Positions 16,679 through 26,992 of a DNA stretch of 64,000 nucleotides are shown piece after piece. The translations under genes were made by a program, and so were the position numbers. Origin of the DNA: Alphaproteobacteria bacterium UBA6038 (lineage in GTDB: Bacteria > Pseudomonadota > Alphaproteobacteria > Micropepsales > Micropepsaceae); NCBI GenBank assembly GCA_002429315.1, contig DIZC01000104.1:1-64000 (forward strand), written 5' to 3'. Position 1 is the first letter of the stretch, and every line of letters starts with the position of its first letter. A model generated the notes under the pieces. It was not told where the DNA came from. It did no database searches and worked only from the letters and a program-made list of their open reading frames with translations.

Positions 16679-19051
16679 ATGAGCCTGATCGCCTTCCCTT
16701 TCGCCCGATACGCACGCGCGGCCGCTGCGGTTGTGCTGCTTTCGCCTGGTGTCGGTGCCATTGCGCAGGAACAAAACCCGGCGCCATCGGCTCCGGCCGC
16801 CGAATCACGTCCGCCCGGTCCGGTCATTCGCGACATTCGCGTGCGCGGCACGCAGCGAATCGAGCCCGGCACGGTCCTGTCCTATATGTCGATCCGCCCG
16901 GGCGACTCGTACGATGAACAGATTGTCGACCGGTCGCTGAAAACGCTATTCGCCACCGGCCTTTTCGCCGACGTCAAGATCAATTGGGACGGCTCAATTC
17001 TGACGATCAACGTCGTCGAAAACCCGATCATCAACCGGGTCGTGTTCGAGGGCGAAAGCAAGGTTTCCGAAAAGGACCTGACGAAAGAGGTTCAGCTGAA
17101 GCCGCGGATGGTATTCACCCGCGCCAAGGTCCAGGCCGACGTCCAACGGATCATCGAGTTGTACCGCAGAAACGGCAAATTCGCCGCGACGGTCGACCCC
17201 GAGATCATTCAGCGCCCGCAAAATCGTGTGGATCTCATCTTCTCGATCAACGAAGGGCCCACGACCGGCGTGGCGCGCATTTCGTTCATCGGCAACAAGG
17301 TGTTCGATGACGACACGCTGAAGAGCCAGATCGCGACCGAGGAGTCGGAGTGGTGGAAATTTCTCTCCAGCAACGACAATTACGATCCGGACCGGCTGAC
17401 GTTCGACCGCGAGCAGCTGCGGCGCTTCTATCTGAAGAACGGCTATGCCGATTTCCGGGTGGTCTCGGCCGTGGCCGAACTGACGCCCGACCGCGAGAAC
17501 TTCTTTATCACCTTCACCGTGGACGAAGGCCCGATCTATACGTTCGGAAAGGTCGTCATCAATTCGAAGATCAAGGAGCTGTATCCGGCGAGTCTGCGTC
17601 CGCTCATCCCGATCGTGGAAGGCAAGACCTACAATGCCGAACTGATCGACAAGTCCATCGACGCCCTGACGAACGCCGCCGGAACCAAGGGCTACGCCTT
17701 TGCGGAGATTCATCCGCGAATCGCCCGCAACCGCTCGAACCATACGATCGGTGTCGTTTTCGACATCGATCAGGGCCCCCGCGTGTATATCGAAAAGATC
17801 AACATCACCGGGAACACCCGCACGCTCGACAAGGTCATCCGCCGCGAATTCCGGCTGGTCGAGGGAGATGCATTCAACCGGGTGCTCGTCGACCGCTCGC
17901 GCACCCGCATCCGGTCCCTGGGCTTCTTCAAGGACGTCGATATCAAGCCTGTGCCAGGCTCGCAACCGGATCGAACGGTGCTGAACGTGAACGTCACCGA
18001 GCAATCGACCGGCGAGTTGCAGTTGGGCGTCGGCTATTCGTCGACCAGTTCTTTCGTGGGGCAGTTCAGCTATACCGAACGCAATCTGTTCGGCCGCGCG
18101 CAATACCTTCGCGCCAGCATTTCGCTTTCGAGCATCAGCAAGGAAGCCGTCCTCAGCTTCACCGAACCTTATTTCCTGGACCGGCCATTGTCCGCCGGTT
18201 TCGACATCTACAAGATCATCACGGATTTCCAGCAGGCGACTTATCAGAGCGATACGGACGCCATTGGATTGCGGCTTGGCTTCCCGACATCGGAATACGG
18301 CAGCGTTGGATTGCGCTACACCTACCGGATTGACAACATCACGCCGTTCTCGAACTCGCCTTCGGCCATCTTGCTCGCCGCGGGGACGGAAGACACCTCT
18401 TCGATCGGCTATACCTACGCCTACAACACGCTGGACGATCCCATTAAGCCGCGGCGGGGGCTCACTTTCCAGATATCGCAAGACTTTGCGGGACTCGGCG
18501 GCAGTTTGAAATACTTGCGATCCCAAGCCGCCTTCAGCTACCGGCGTCCCGTGTTGTGGGATGAATTCATCCTGACGGTGTCCGGGAACGGCGGCTACAT
18601 CAATGGTTACGATGGGGAGCATGTCCGGTTGAACGAGCGCTTCTTCAGAGGCGGCGACACGTTCCGCGGATTCCAGATTGCCGGCGTTGGGCCCCGCGAG
18701 CTTTTCGCCGGGCATAACTCGGCTCTGGGAGCGGAGGCGTACGCGATAGGCACGATCGACCTCCGGTTGCCGGATTTTCTGCCAGCTGACTACGGGATCA
18801 GCGCCTCCCTGTTCACGGATTTCGGAACGGCCGGCCATATCGCCTCGCAGCCGGGCCTGAAGACCTGCGGTGAGGTCGGGCCGCGGACGCCCTGCATCGT
18901 GGATAATATGGGGCTGCGCGCTTCGGGCGGCATAGCCATCGGCTGGAAGTCGCCCTTTGGGCCAGTAGAAATTGATCTCGGAGTGCCGTACATCAAGCAG
19001 AGTTACGACAAGACCGAAATCATTCGATTCAGCGCAGGGACAGGACTCTAA
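16679..19051 (+). CDS. bamA: outer membrane protein assembly factor BamA
   Basis: 790 residues. A signal peptide covers about residues 1-30, ending AIAQE. Five POTRA repeats follow (starting VIRDIRVRGTQRIEPGTV), then a beta-barrel from about residue 400 with FRGGDTFRGFQIAGVGPRE (the conserved FRGF loop) and a terminal strand ending in aromatic/Leu residues. It inserts beta-barrel proteins into the outer membrane. Conserved order rseP-bamA-skp-lpxD-fabZ-lpxA. Confidence 0.98.
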   Translation: MSLIAFPFARYARAAAAVVLLSPGVGAIAQEQNPAPSAPAAESRPPGPVIRDIRVRGTQRIEPGTVLSYMSIRPGDSYDEQIVDRSLKTLFATGLFADVKINWDGSILTINVVENPIINRVVFEGESKVSEKDLTKEVQLKPRMVFTRAKVQADVQRIIELYRRNGKFAATVDPEIIQRPQNRVDLIFSINEGPTTGVARISFIGNKVFDDDTLKSQIATEESEWWKFLSSNDNYDPDRLTFDREQLRRFYLKNGYADFRVVSAVAELTPDRENFFITFTVDEGPIYTFGKVVINSKIKELYPASLRPLIPIVEGKTYNAELIDKSIDALTNAAGTKGYAFAEIHPRIARNRSNHTIGVVFDIDQGPRVYIEKINITGNTRTLDKVIRREFRLVEGDAFNRVLVDRSRTRIRSLGFFKDVDIKPVPGSQPDRTVLNVNVTEQSTGELQLGVGYSSTSSFVGQFSYTERNLFGRAQYLRASISLSSISKEAVLSFTEPYFLDRPLSAGFDIYKIITDFQQATYQSDTDAIGLRLGFPTSEYGSVGLRYTYRIDNITPFSNSPSAILLAAGTEDTSSIGYTYAYNTLDDPIKPRRGLTFQISQDFAGLGGSLKYLRSQAAFSYRRPVLWDEFILTVSGNGGYINGYDGEHVRLNERFFRGGDTFRGFQIAGVGPRELFAGHNSALGAEAYAIGTIDLRLPDFLPADYGISASLFTDFGTAGHIASQPGLKTCGEVGPRTPCIVDNMGLRASGGIAIGWKSPFGPVEIDLGVPYIKQSYDKTEIIRFSAGTGL

Positions 19052-19055
19052 ATCG

Positions 19056-19712
19056 ATGAACAGAACGACCATTTCAGGCCGAGCGGTGCTCAGTGTAGCG
19101 GCGCTTCTGATCGCATTTGCCGCCGCCAGCGCAGTGCAGGCTGCCGCCCCACCCGCGAAGCCGGGCGCTCCTCCCGCCAATGCCGCCGCGCCGGTGCCCA
19201 AAATATTGGTCATCGATCGCAATGTGATCCTTCGCGCATCGAAGGTTGGCCAGGACATCGTCCGCCAGGTCAACGGCTACACCCAGAGTGCAGAGGCGGA
19301 GTTCAAAGCCGAGGGTAACGCCCTTCAAAACGAGGCCCGTGCGCTACAGCAGCAGGTCGCGATACTGGCGCCCGACGTGAAGGCAAGAAAGATTCGCGAT
19401 TTTCAGGCGAAGCAGGCCGGTTTCCAGCGCAAAGTGGAAGCCAGGCAAGGCCTGATTCAAGGCGGGGTGTTCAAGGCCAGGCAGCAGGTGGAAGCGGCTC
19501 TGGGACCGATTCTCCAGGGCATCATGCAGGAGCGCGGCGCAAATCTTCTGCTCGATCGCACCGCGGTCGTGCTGGGGACCGTCAATGTCGACATCACCGC
19601 CGTCGCCGTTCAGCGGCTCGACCAGCGAATGCCGTCGATCAAGGTGCAACTCGTCGCGCTGCCCGCTGGACTGCAGGCGCAGATGATGCAGCAGCAGGCG
19701 CAGCGCCGCTAA
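19056..19712 (+). CDS. skp: OmpH/Skp-family periplasmic chaperone
   Basis: 218 residues. Signal peptide [20 protein letters not shown] to about residue 38, then a Pro/Ala linker and the Skp trunk [20 protein letters not shown], with a long helical middle rich in Gln/Ala/Arg (about residues 80-145) that forms the tentacles. A C-terminal tail of MQQQAQRR is low-complexity. The ATG at 19056 lies 5 nt after the bamA stop. Confidence 0.92.
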   Translation: MNRTTISGRAVLSVAALLIAFAAASAVQAAAPPAKPGAPPANAAAPVPKILVIDRNVILRASKVGQDIVRQVNGYTQSAEAEFKAEGNALQNEARALQQQVAILAPDVKARKIRDFQAKQAGFQRKVEARQGLIQGGVFKARQQVEAALGPILQGIMQERGANLLLDRTAVVLGTVNVDITAVAVQRLDQRMPSIKVQLVALPAGLQAQMMQQQAQRR

Positions 19713-19728
19713 CGCGGCGCCACACCTC

Positions 19729-20760
19729 GTGGCTGATCCTCGCTTCTACAGCAATCGTGGGCCGGTCAGCCTTGCCGAAATCTGCGCGCGCCTCGGGGTG
19801 GAAATTCCGGTCGAGGCGCCTGCCGATGCTTGGGTCGTCGACGTGGCCACGGTCGACGGCGCAGGACCGGAGCATCTCGTGTTCTGTGCTGGGAAGGCCG
19901 GCGCAAATCTGCTTCCCCGCTCGCTGGCCGGCTATGCGCTCGTCGAATCCGGCTTGAGCATCGCGCCGCCTCAGCGGATGATGATCTTGAAGGTCGCCTC
20001 GCCCACAAGCGCGTTTGGGACCGTGGCCCGGCTTCTCTATCCGGATCACGGTCTGTCCCAATGGGATCAGAAGGAGGCGATCAGTCCGGCGGCGAACATC
20101 GGAGAATGTGTTCGCGTAGCGCCGGGGGCGGTCATCGGGCCGGATGCGGAAATCGGCGATCATACGTGCATCGGGGCGAACGCGGTGATCGGTCCCGGCG
20201 TGGCGATTGGGCGCAATTCCGAAATCGGCAGCAATGTCACGATCACGCATTCTTATGCGGGTGACGAAGTCCTGATCCTGTCCGGAGCGCAGATCGGGCA
20301 GCCGGGCTTCGGTTTCGCCTCCGGCGCGGGCGGTCACGCCAAAATCCCGCAGCTTGGGCGCGTGATCGTGCAGGACCGCGTTGAAATCGGCGCCTGCACG
20401 ACAATCGACCGCGGCGCGCTTGGCGACACGGTCATCGGCGAAGGGACGAAAATCGACAATCTCGTGCAGATCGGCCACAACTGCCGCATTGGGCGGCACT
20501 GCGTCATCGTTGGGCAGGTCGGAGTATCGGGCAGCTGCGAATTGGGAGATTTTGTCGTGCTCGGCGGTCAGGTCGGTCTCGCAGACCATGTGAAGATCGG
20601 CGACGGAGCGCGGCTGGCCGCGCGCTCGGCGCTGGCGCCCGGTGAGCTTCCCGGCGGACAGGACTACGGTGGCGTGCCAGCCCGGCCCATCAAGGAATGG
20701 CGGAGGCAAATGGCGGCAATTGCGCGCCTCGGCCAGCCACGCAAACAGAATGTCGGCTAG
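19729..20760 (+). CDS. lpxD: UDP-3-O-acylglucosamine N-acyltransferase
   Basis: 343 residues from a GTG. The N-terminal uridine-binding domain (about 1-105) is followed by left-handed beta-helix hexapeptide repeats and a C-terminal helix. The catalytic His is in QIGHNCRIG, and [14 protein letters not shown] is conserved. It adds the N-linked acyl chain in lipid A synthesis, using acyl-ACP. It overlaps fabZ by 11 nt. Confidence 0.97.
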   Translation: MADPRFYSNRGPVSLAEICARLGVEIPVEAPADAWVVDVATVDGAGPEHLVFCAGKAGANLLPRSLAGYALVESGLSIAPPQRMMILKVASPTSAFGTVARLLYPDHGLSQWDQKEAISPAANIGECVRVAPGAVIGPDAEIGDHTCIGANAVIGPGVAIGRNSEIGSNVTITHSYAGDEVLILSGAQIGQPGFGFASGAGGHAKIPQLGRVIVQDRVEIGACTTIDRGALGDTVIGEGTKIDNLVQIGHNCRIGRHCVIVGQVGVSGSCELGDFVVLGGQVGLADHVKIGDGARLAARSALAPGELPGGQDYGGVPARPIKEWRRQMAAIARLGQPRKQNVG

Positions 20761-21247
20761 TCTCACCTTGCCGTCGCTCGGGGTCGAGCAGATCGAACAT
20801 CTGCTCCCCCATCGCGCGCCATTTCTCTTTTTGGAGAGGCTTACCGACGTTGTTTCGAGCGAGAGCGCCGTCGGACACAAGGCGGTTTCGTACAATGAGC
20901 CTCATTTCCGCGGACACTTCCCGGACTTTCCGGTGATGCCCGGCGTGCTGATCGTGGAGGCGTTGGCGCAGACCGCCGGTGCGCTGGTGATGCATTCGCT
21001 CGGGCTCGCAAGCACCGACCGTCTCGTTTATTTCATGACGATCGACAAGGCGCGGTTCCGGCGCCCTGTCCGCCCCGGCGATTTGCTACGCATGCCGGTG
21101 CGGATACTGCGCCGGCGCGGGCCGGTCTGGCGCTTCTCGGGCGAAGCATATGTCGGCGAGAGGTTGTGCGCCGAAGCCGAATACAGCGCGATGATCGCGG
21201 ACAAAGAACAGACTGGCGATGGCAATACACCCGACGGCAATCGTTGA
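20750..21247 (+). CDS. fabZ: 3-hydroxyacyl-ACP dehydratase FabZ
   Basis: 165 residues, hot-dog fold. [14 protein letters not shown] opens the fold; the catalytic His is in [14 protein letters not shown] and the Glu in [12 protein letters not shown]. It dehydrates 3-hydroxyacyl-ACP in fatty acid synthesis, competing with LpxA/LpxD for 3-hydroxyacyl-ACP, which explains its place here. ATG lies inside the lpxD 3' end; lpxA starts 29 nt before its stop. Confidence 0.97.
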   Translation: MSASLTLPSLGVEQIEHLLPHRAPFLFLERLTDVVSSESAVGHKAVSYNEPHFRGHFPDFPVMPGVLIVEALAQTAGALVMHSLGLASTDRLVYFMTIDKARFRRPVRPGDLLRMPVRILRRRGPVWRFSGEAYVGERLCAEAEYSAMIADKEQTGDGNTPDGNR

Positions 21248-22034
21248 GGATGGCGCCGACCTGGCCGGCGGCGTCGAGATTGGGCCCTTTTGCATCGTTG
21301 GCGCTGGCGCGCGCCTGAGCGAGGGCGTGCGTCTGCTGTCCCATGCTGTGATCGCCGGCAACGTGCAGATCGGTCCGCGCACCGTCGTCTACCCGAATGC
21401 TGTGCTGGGCGGCGAAGCGCAAATCCGCAATGCGAGCGCGCCGGAAGCCAGCCTCGTGATCGGCGCGGACAACGTCATCCGCGAGGGGGTGACGATGAGC
21501 GCAGGCAGCCGCAAAGGCGGCGCTGTCACGCGGGTCGGCGACCGAAACTACTTCATGGCGTACAGCCATCTGGGACACGATTGCCAGATTGGCGACGATG
21601 TGACGCTTTCCAATGGGGTGCAGTTGGGCGGACACGTCGAGGTCGGCGACGGCGTCATCATGGGCGGCTTGGCCGCCGCGCAGCAGTTCTCGCGTATTGG
21701 CCAATATGCATTCATCAGCGGTCTCTCCGGCGTGAGTGCGGATGTCATCCCCTATGGAATGGCGTTGGGATTGCATGTGAAGCTTGGCGGGCTCAATCTG
21801 ATCGGGCTGCGGCGGCGGGGTATTTCGCGCGATAACATCCACGCGTTGCGGGCGGCATTTCGCGCCATCTTTCTCGACGATCGGGACAACCTCCAGGAAC
21901 GCGCGCGTCGAGCTTCGGAAATGTGGGCGGGCGTGCCGGAAGTCCAGCATGTCACCGGCTTTATTCTGTCCCACAGGAATCGTCCGATCGCACCCGCGCG
22001 CGCCGGCTCGGCCTCCGAGGATGAAACGGAGTGA
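21219..22034 (+). CDS. lpxA: UDP-N-acetylglucosamine O-acyltransferase
   Basis: 271 residues. Starts [20 protein letters not shown], hexapeptide repeats throughout; the catalytic His is in YSHLGHDCQIGDD, and GLNLIGLRRRGISRDN precedes the C-terminal helical domain. First committed step of lipid A synthesis. Overlaps fabZ by 29 nt and lpxI by GTGA. Confidence 0.97.
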   Translation: MAIHPTAIVEDGADLAGGVEIGPFCIVGAGARLSEGVRLLSHAVIAGNVQIGPRTVVYPNAVLGGEAQIRNASAPEASLVIGADNVIREGVTMSAGSRKGGAVTRVGDRNYFMAYSHLGHDCQIGDDVTLSNGVQLGGHVEVGDGVIMGGLAAAQQFSRIGQYAFISGLSGVSADVIPYGMALGLHVKLGGLNLIGLRRRGISRDNIHALRAAFRAIFLDDRDNLQERARRASEMWAGVPEVQHVTGFILSHRNRPIAPARAGSASEDETE

Positions 22035-22858
22035 CTGGCCTTGGCATCATTGCGGGCGGTGGCGAATTGCCGGGTGCTATTGCGGAGTGTGCCACCGAAG
22101 CGGGCAGGCCCGTGTTCATCGCTGCGCTAAAGGGCATTGCCAGCGAGGCCATCACTCGATTTCAGCATGAATGGGTATCGCTCGGCGAAACCGGACGCAC
22201 ACTGTCTCTCTTCCGGCAGCACGGCTGTGGCGAAGTTCTCCTGGCGGGCAAGGTGAGCCGTCCGAAATGGGCGGACGTAAAATTCGATGCCAAGGGATTC
22301 TCCAAGCTGCCGAAGGTTCTGGCGGCGGCGGCCAAGGGCGACGACGCGCTGTTGCGGAGCTTGGTGGAAGTGTTGGAGGGAGAGGGCTTTCGGGTCGTGG
22401 CTGCGGCGGAGGCAGCGCCGGCACTGCTGGCGAGCTCCGGCGTACTCGGCAAGCATCGGCCTTCGGCACGCCAGAAGACAGACGTCGAGCTCGCCGTGAC
22501 AGTCGTTCGTGCGCTTGGCGCTTTCGACGTCGGGCAGGCTGCGGCCGTTTGCGACGGGCTGGTTCTCGCCGTGGAAGCGGCCGAAGGCACCGACGCCATG
22601 ATCGCACGCATCATGAGCCTGCCGGAGAATATCCGCGGAACCGCGGGCGTGCGCAGAGGGGTTCTGGTAAAGGCGCGCAAGCCGACGCAAGACGGCCGCA
22701 CGGATCTGCCTGTGATCGGAGTGGACACCGTGAAGAACGCCGCCGAAGCCGGACTTGCCGGCGTGGCGGTAGAGGCCGGAGGCGCATTGATCGTCGACAA
22801 ACGGGGGGTGATTGAATCGGCGAATCGGCTGGGGCTGTTCCTGTTCGGCTTTTCGTAA
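22031..22858 (+). CDS. lpxI: UDP-2,3-diacylglucosamine pyrophosphatase LpxI
   Basis: 275 residues from GTG. Opens GLGIIAGGGELPGAIAECA, the LpxI N-terminal motif, and has the C-terminal domain with QKTDVELAV, a DLPVIGVDTVKNAA segment and a terminal hydrophobic strand. It hydrolyses UDP-diacylglucosamine to lipid X and UMP, replacing LpxH of gamma-proteobacteria. Its stop shares TAATG with lpxB. Confidence 0.95.
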   Translation: MTGLGIIAGGGELPGAIAECATEAGRPVFIAALKGIASEAITRFQHEWVSLGETGRTLSLFRQHGCGEVLLAGKVSRPKWADVKFDAKGFSKLPKVLAAAAKGDDALLRSLVEVLEGEGFRVVAAAEAAPALLASSGVLGKHRPSARQKTDVELAVTVVRALGAFDVGQAAAVCDGLVLAVEAAEGTDAMIARIMSLPENIRGTAGVRRGVLVKARKPTQDGRTDLPVIGVDTVKNAAEAGLAGVAVEAGGALIVDKRGVIESANRLGLFLFGFS

Positions 22859-24063
22859 TGTCCGCGAGCAGCGAAGGTCCGCTGAATTTGATGCTGATTT
22901 GCGGCGAGCCATCTGGCGATCAGCTGGGGGCGCAGCTGATGGTCCGCTTGAAAGAGCTGGCCGGCGATGCGGTGAAGTTCACGGGCGTGGGCGGGCCGGC
23001 AATGGCTGCTCATGGCTTGCAAAGTCTGTTCCCGCTTGATGCCACTGCGGTGATGGGATTGCGGGAGGTCGTCCCGCGCATTCCGGAAATCCTTCGCCGC
23101 GTGCGCACGGCGTCCGATTTTGCGCTCTCGACTCGGCCCGATGCCGTGGTTTGTATCGATAGCCCCGATTTCACGCATCGGATTGCACAGAGACTCCATC
23201 GGCTGGGTGCGAATATCCCCACGGTAAATTATGTGGCGCCGCAGGTTTGGGCGTCGCGACAGTATCGCGCACGCAAGATGGCGCGCTATTTCGACCTGGT
23301 GCTCGCGCTGCTGCCGTTCGAGACGCCGTTCTTCGAAACGCGTGGGTTGCGGGCGCATTTTGTCGGCCACCCGGTGGTGGAACGGACGGACCGAATTTCG
23401 GGCGGGGTCGCGCTTCGGGAACGGCTTGGGATCGCAGTTGGCGCACGGGTACTTGCAATCCTGCCCGGTAGCCGAATGAGTGAGGTGCGGCTCTTGCTGC
23501 CGATCTTCCGGGAGGCGGTTGCCGCCATTTCCGCGATCATACCGGACCTCGCCTGCATTATGCCGGCGGTGCCCCACCTCGCTCCCCTTATTCGTGAACT
23601 GGCGCAGGGCTGGCCCTCGCCGCTGCACATCGTCGAGAGCGAGGCGGACAAATTCGCGGCATTCCATACAGCCGACGCTGCATTAGCCGCCTCCGGCACG
23701 GTGACGACTGAACTGGCCCTGGCCGGTGTGCCGATGGTAGTTGCCTATCGGCTGGGCTGGCTGACATACCTCCTCGTGCGCCCGATCGTCAGGGTGCCGC
23801 ACATCACGCTGGTGAACCTGCTGCTGAAACGCGAAGCGGTCCCTGAGTTCATTCAAAACCGCTGCCGGGCAGACTTGCTGGCTGAAGCTGTGCTGCGCCT
23901 CTTGCAGAATGCGGACGCCAGACAACAACAGAAACGGGACCTTCGCGAAGCCGTTCACCTATTGGGCATCGATGACGAAAAGCCGAGCCTGCGGGCGGCG
24001 CGCGCACTGCTCGACTTCGTTCGCGAAGGCCGCGCCAATCAGCGCCGGTCGAGCGGCACGTAG
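22858..24063 (+). CDS. lpxB: lipid-A-disaccharide synthase
   Basis: 401 residues of the GT-B type glycosyltransferase family 19. [17 protein letters not shown] is the N-terminal motif, and [20 protein letters not shown] and [16 protein letters not shown] are diagnostic. It condenses lipid X with UDP-diacylglucosamine at the inner membrane. The last gene of the lpx run; its 3' end overlaps the convergent gltA by 25 nt, leaving no room for a separate terminator. Confidence 0.97.
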   Translation: MSASSEGPLNLMLICGEPSGDQLGAQLMVRLKELAGDAVKFTGVGGPAMAAHGLQSLFPLDATAVMGLREVVPRIPEILRRVRTASDFALSTRPDAVVCIDSPDFTHRIAQRLHRLGANIPTVNYVAPQVWASRQYRARKMARYFDLVLALLPFETPFFETRGLRAHFVGHPVVERTDRISGGVALRERLGIAVGARVLAILPGSRMSEVRLLLPIFREAVAAISAIIPDLACIMPAVPHLAPLIRELAQGWPSPLHIVESEADKFAAFHTADAALAASGTVTTELALAGVPMVVAYRLGWLTYLLVRPIVRVPHITLVNLLLKREAVPEFIQNRCRADLLAEAVLRLLQNADARQQQKRDLREAVHLLGIDDEKPSLRAARALLDFVREGRANQRRSSGT

Positions 24064-25346
24064 TCGAGAGGCGTGGCGCCAGTATAGAGCTGCCGGGGGC
24101 GTCCGATCTTCTGCTGCGGGTCCTCGATCATCTCCATCCACTGCGCGATCCAGCCGACCGTGCGGGCAAGCGCAAACAGGGCCGTGAACATGCTGGTCGG
24201 GAAGCCGAGCGCCCGCAGCGTGATGCCCGAGTAGAAGTCGATGTTCGGATAGAGCTTTTTCTGCACGAAGTACTCGTCTTGCAACGCAATGCGCTCGAGC
24301 TCCATGGCCACCTTCAGCAGCGGCTCGTCGTGGATGCCGAGTTCGTCGAGCACGGCATGACACTGAACCTGCATCGCCTTGGCGCGCGGATCGTAGTTTT
24401 TGTACACGCGGTGTCCGAACCCCATCAGCCGGAAATTGTCATTGGGGTCCTTGGCGCGCCGGACGAATTCCGGAATGCGATCGACGGTGCCGATTTCCTC
24501 CAGCATCTTGAGCGCCGCCTCGTTGGCGCCGCCGTGCGCCGGGCCCCACAGGCAGGCAATGCCGGCGGCGATGCATGCGAAGGGATTGGCGCCGGAAGAG
24601 CCGGCAAGGCGCACCGTTGACGTAGAGGCGTTCTGCTCGTGGTCGGCGTGCAGGATGAAAACGGTGTCGAGCGCTTTCGACATCACCGGGTTCACGCGGT
24701 ATTCCTCGGCTGGTACCGCGAACGTCATGCGAAGGAAATTGTCCGTGTATCCGAGATTGTTGAGCGGATACACGAATGGCTGACCTGTCGAATATTTGTA
24801 GGCCATCGCGGCGATGGTGGGGATTTTCGCGATCAGCCGGTGGCTGGCGATCTCGCGCTGGCGCGGGTCGTTGATGTCGGTGGAGTCGTGGTAGAATGCC
24901 GAAAGCGCGCCCACGACGCCGCACATGATCGCCATCGGATGCGCGTCTCGCCGAAAACCGTGGAAGAACGAAGCAAGCTGCTCGTGCACCATCGTGTGGC
25001 GCGTGATGGCGCGATCGAACCCGAGCATCTGCTGCTTGTTCGGCAGCTTGCCATACAGCAGCAGATAGCAGACCTCGAGAAAGTTCGAGTGCTCTGCCAG
25101 TTCGTCTATGGAGTAGCCGCGGTAGAGCAGAATGCCGCGATCCCCGTCGATGAATGTGATGTCGCTCTCGCAACTGGCCGTCGAGGTGAAGCCCGGATCG
25201 TAGGTGAAGAGATCCGCCTCGCCGTAAAGCTTGCGGATGTCGACCACCTTGGGGCCTTCGGTGCCGGCGAGCACAGGCAGCTCGAACGACTTGTTCTCGT
25301 AAACCAGTGTCGCTGATCCCGCGGGGACGGCTTTGCTCTGGTTCAT
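24039..25346 (-). CDS. gltA: citrate synthase
   Basis: 435 residues, type II (NADH-sensitive, proteobacterial) length. Catalytic residues are in [14 protein letters not shown] and [16 protein letters not shown], with an N-terminal beta domain of about 50 residues. It condenses oxaloacetate and acetyl-CoA. GGACC precedes the ATG. It is downstream of gltX, 103 nt away on the same strand. Confidence 0.97.
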   Translation of the reverse strand: MNQSKAVPAGSATLVYENKSFELPVLAGTEGPKVVDIRKLYGEADLFTYDPGFTSTASCESDITFIDGDRGILLYRGYSIDELAEHSNFLEVCYLLLYGKLPNKQQMLGFDRAITRHTMVHEQLASFFHGFRRDAHPMAIMCGVVGALSAFYHDSTDINDPRQREIASHRLIAKIPTIAAMAYKYSTGQPFVYPLNNLGYTDNFLRMTFAVPAEEYRVNPVMSKALDTVFILHADHEQNASTSTVRLAGSSGANPFACIAAGIACLWGPAHGGANEAALKMLEEIGTVDRIPEFVRRAKDPNDNFRLMGFGHRVYKNYDPRAKAMQVQCHAVLDELGIHDEPLLKVAMELERIALQDEYFVQKKLYPNIDFYSGITLRALGFPTSMFTALFALARTVGWIAQWMEMIEDPQQKIGRPRQLYTGATPLDYVPLDRR

Positions 25347-25449
25347 AAGACGGTCCTTTCGGGCATTTTCGCCCCGTTGTGCACTGCAACAATATAGCCC
25401 GGGCAGGTTAACCGCGCCATGCGAATTCTTTAGATGCCATCGGTCATGC

Positions 25450-26862
25450 TTATCGCGCGTAAGCCCTTATCCGGGAAAGGGATTCTTCCGGACCAAGCAC
25501 CTCCAGCACCTCGAAGATGGGGGGCGATGCAGTTCTTCCGGTGGTCGCCGCGCGAATCGGCTGGGCGACCTCGCCTAGTTTCAAGCCCTGAGCTTCTGCG
25601 AATCGCCGCCCGGCCTCTTCCAAGGCTGAGGCTTGCCACGTACTGGAGGCCAAAATCGGGAGGATCTGCTGAAGGACGATCCGGCCGCCGCCCGAGAGTG
25701 TTTTTTGTGCCTGCTGGTCCAATTGGCGTGGGCCGTCGGTGTACAGAAAATCCCCCGCTTCGGCCAATTCCACCAACGTCTTCGCCCGTGCTTTCAGAGC
25801 CGGCATAAGCGCCAGAAGCCGGCCCTTTGCCTGTTCCGTCAAGCTGCGCGGTGGCTGCATGCGCCCAAGCAGCGCCGCAACCTCCTGCGTCAGTACAGCG
25901 TCGTCCGTCGAGCGGATGTAATGCGCGTTCAGGTTGTCGAGCTTTTTGAAATCGAAGCGGGCGGGGTTCCGGCCGACGGTCTCAAGATTGAACCAGTCGA
26001 TCGCCTGTTCGGTTGAGATGATCTCGTCATTGCCGTGGCTCCAGCCGAGCCGCAGCAGGTAGTTCCGCATCGCCTCGGGCAAGTATCCCATGTCACGGTA
26101 GGCATCGACGGCCAGGGCGCCGTGGCGCTTGGACAGCTTCGCGCCGTCAGGACCATGGATCATGGGCAGATGGCCATACACCGGAATTGGCCAACCGAGC
26201 GCCTGGATAATCTGCAGCTGGCGCGCGGCGTTGTTTAGGTGATCGTCGCCGCGAATGACATGGGTGATCCCCATGTCGAAATCGTCGACCACCACGGCGA
26301 GCATATAAGTCGGCGTGCCGTCCGAGCGAAGGAGAACCATGTCGTCGAGGTTCTCGTTCACGAACCGTACGTCGCCCTGCACGACATCGTGCACGATAGT
26401 CTCGCCTTCCTGGGGCGCTTTCAGGCGGACCACGAACGGCGCCCCGCTTGGAGCTTCCGAGGGGTCGCGATCCCGCCACCGCCCGTCGTACCGCATGGGC
26501 TTGCCCTCGGCGCGCTGCCTGGCGCGGATTTCCTCAAGCTCGGCGGAAGTGGTGTAACAGCGGTAGGCCTTGCCGGCCGCGAGCAGCTGATCAGCGATTT
26601 CGCGGTGCCGCGCCGCGCGCGCAAACTGGTACATCGGCTCGCCGTCCCAGTTCAGCCCCAACCACGTCATGCCGTCCAGAATGGCGGCGACGGCCTCCGG
26701 CGTGGAGCGTTGGCGGTCGGTGTCTTCGATGCGCAGCAGGAACTTTCCGCCGGTCTGCTGGGCATAGAGCCAGTTGAACAGCGCCGTGCGGGCTCCTCCG
26801 ATGTGAAGATAGCCGGTGGGCGAGGGCGCAAACCGCAGGACAGGTCTTTCGTTTTGAGGCAT
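25450..26862 (-). CDS. gltX: glutamyl-tRNA synthetase
   Basis: 470 residues, class [21 protein letters not shown] carries the HIGH motif as HIGG and KLSKRHGA is the KMSKS loop. An anticodon-binding helical domain follows from about residue 320. With GatCAB in the same window this organism probably also makes Gln- or Asn-tRNA by transamidation. The start at 26862 (MPQNERP) matches the family; an extension to 26958 has no support. Confidence 0.96.
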   Translation of the reverse strand: MPQNERPVLRFAPSPTGYLHIGGARTALFNWLYAQQTGGKFLLRIEDTDRQRSTPEAVAAILDGMTWLGLNWDGEPMYQFARAARHREIADQLLAAGKAYRCYTTSAELEEIRARQRAEGKPMRYDGRWRDRDPSEAPSGAPFVVRLKAPQEGETIVHDVVQGDVRFVNENLDDMVLLRSDGTPTYMLAVVVDDFDMGITHVIRGDDHLNNAARQLQIIQALGWPIPVYGHLPMIHGPDGAKLSKRHGALAVDAYRDMGYLPEAMRNYLLRLGWSHGNDEIISTEQAIDWFNLETVGRNPARFDFKKLDNLNAHYIRSTDDAVLTQEVAALLGRMQPPRSLTEQAKGRLLALMPALKARAKTLVELAEAGDFLYTDGPRQLDQQAQKTLSGGGRIVLQQILPILASSTWQASALEEAGRRFAEAQGLKLGEVAQPIRAATTGRTASPPIFEVLEVLGPEESLSRIRAYAR

Positions 26863-26992
26863 GATGCCGTCCTTCGGGGCCGGCCTGCGTACCAGGCTTG
26901 CAAGTGACTGCGAGGCTTCTAGCAAACCGGTTTCCGTGGGGGTAGGTCCGCTCTTCACGTCCAGGCAATCGGTGTCCGGCCGTTCGGCTGCG

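Noticed and set aside
16994..19273. A 759-codon minus-strand frame opposite bamA and skp
   Set aside because: Shadow of bamA; no ribosome site or family motif.
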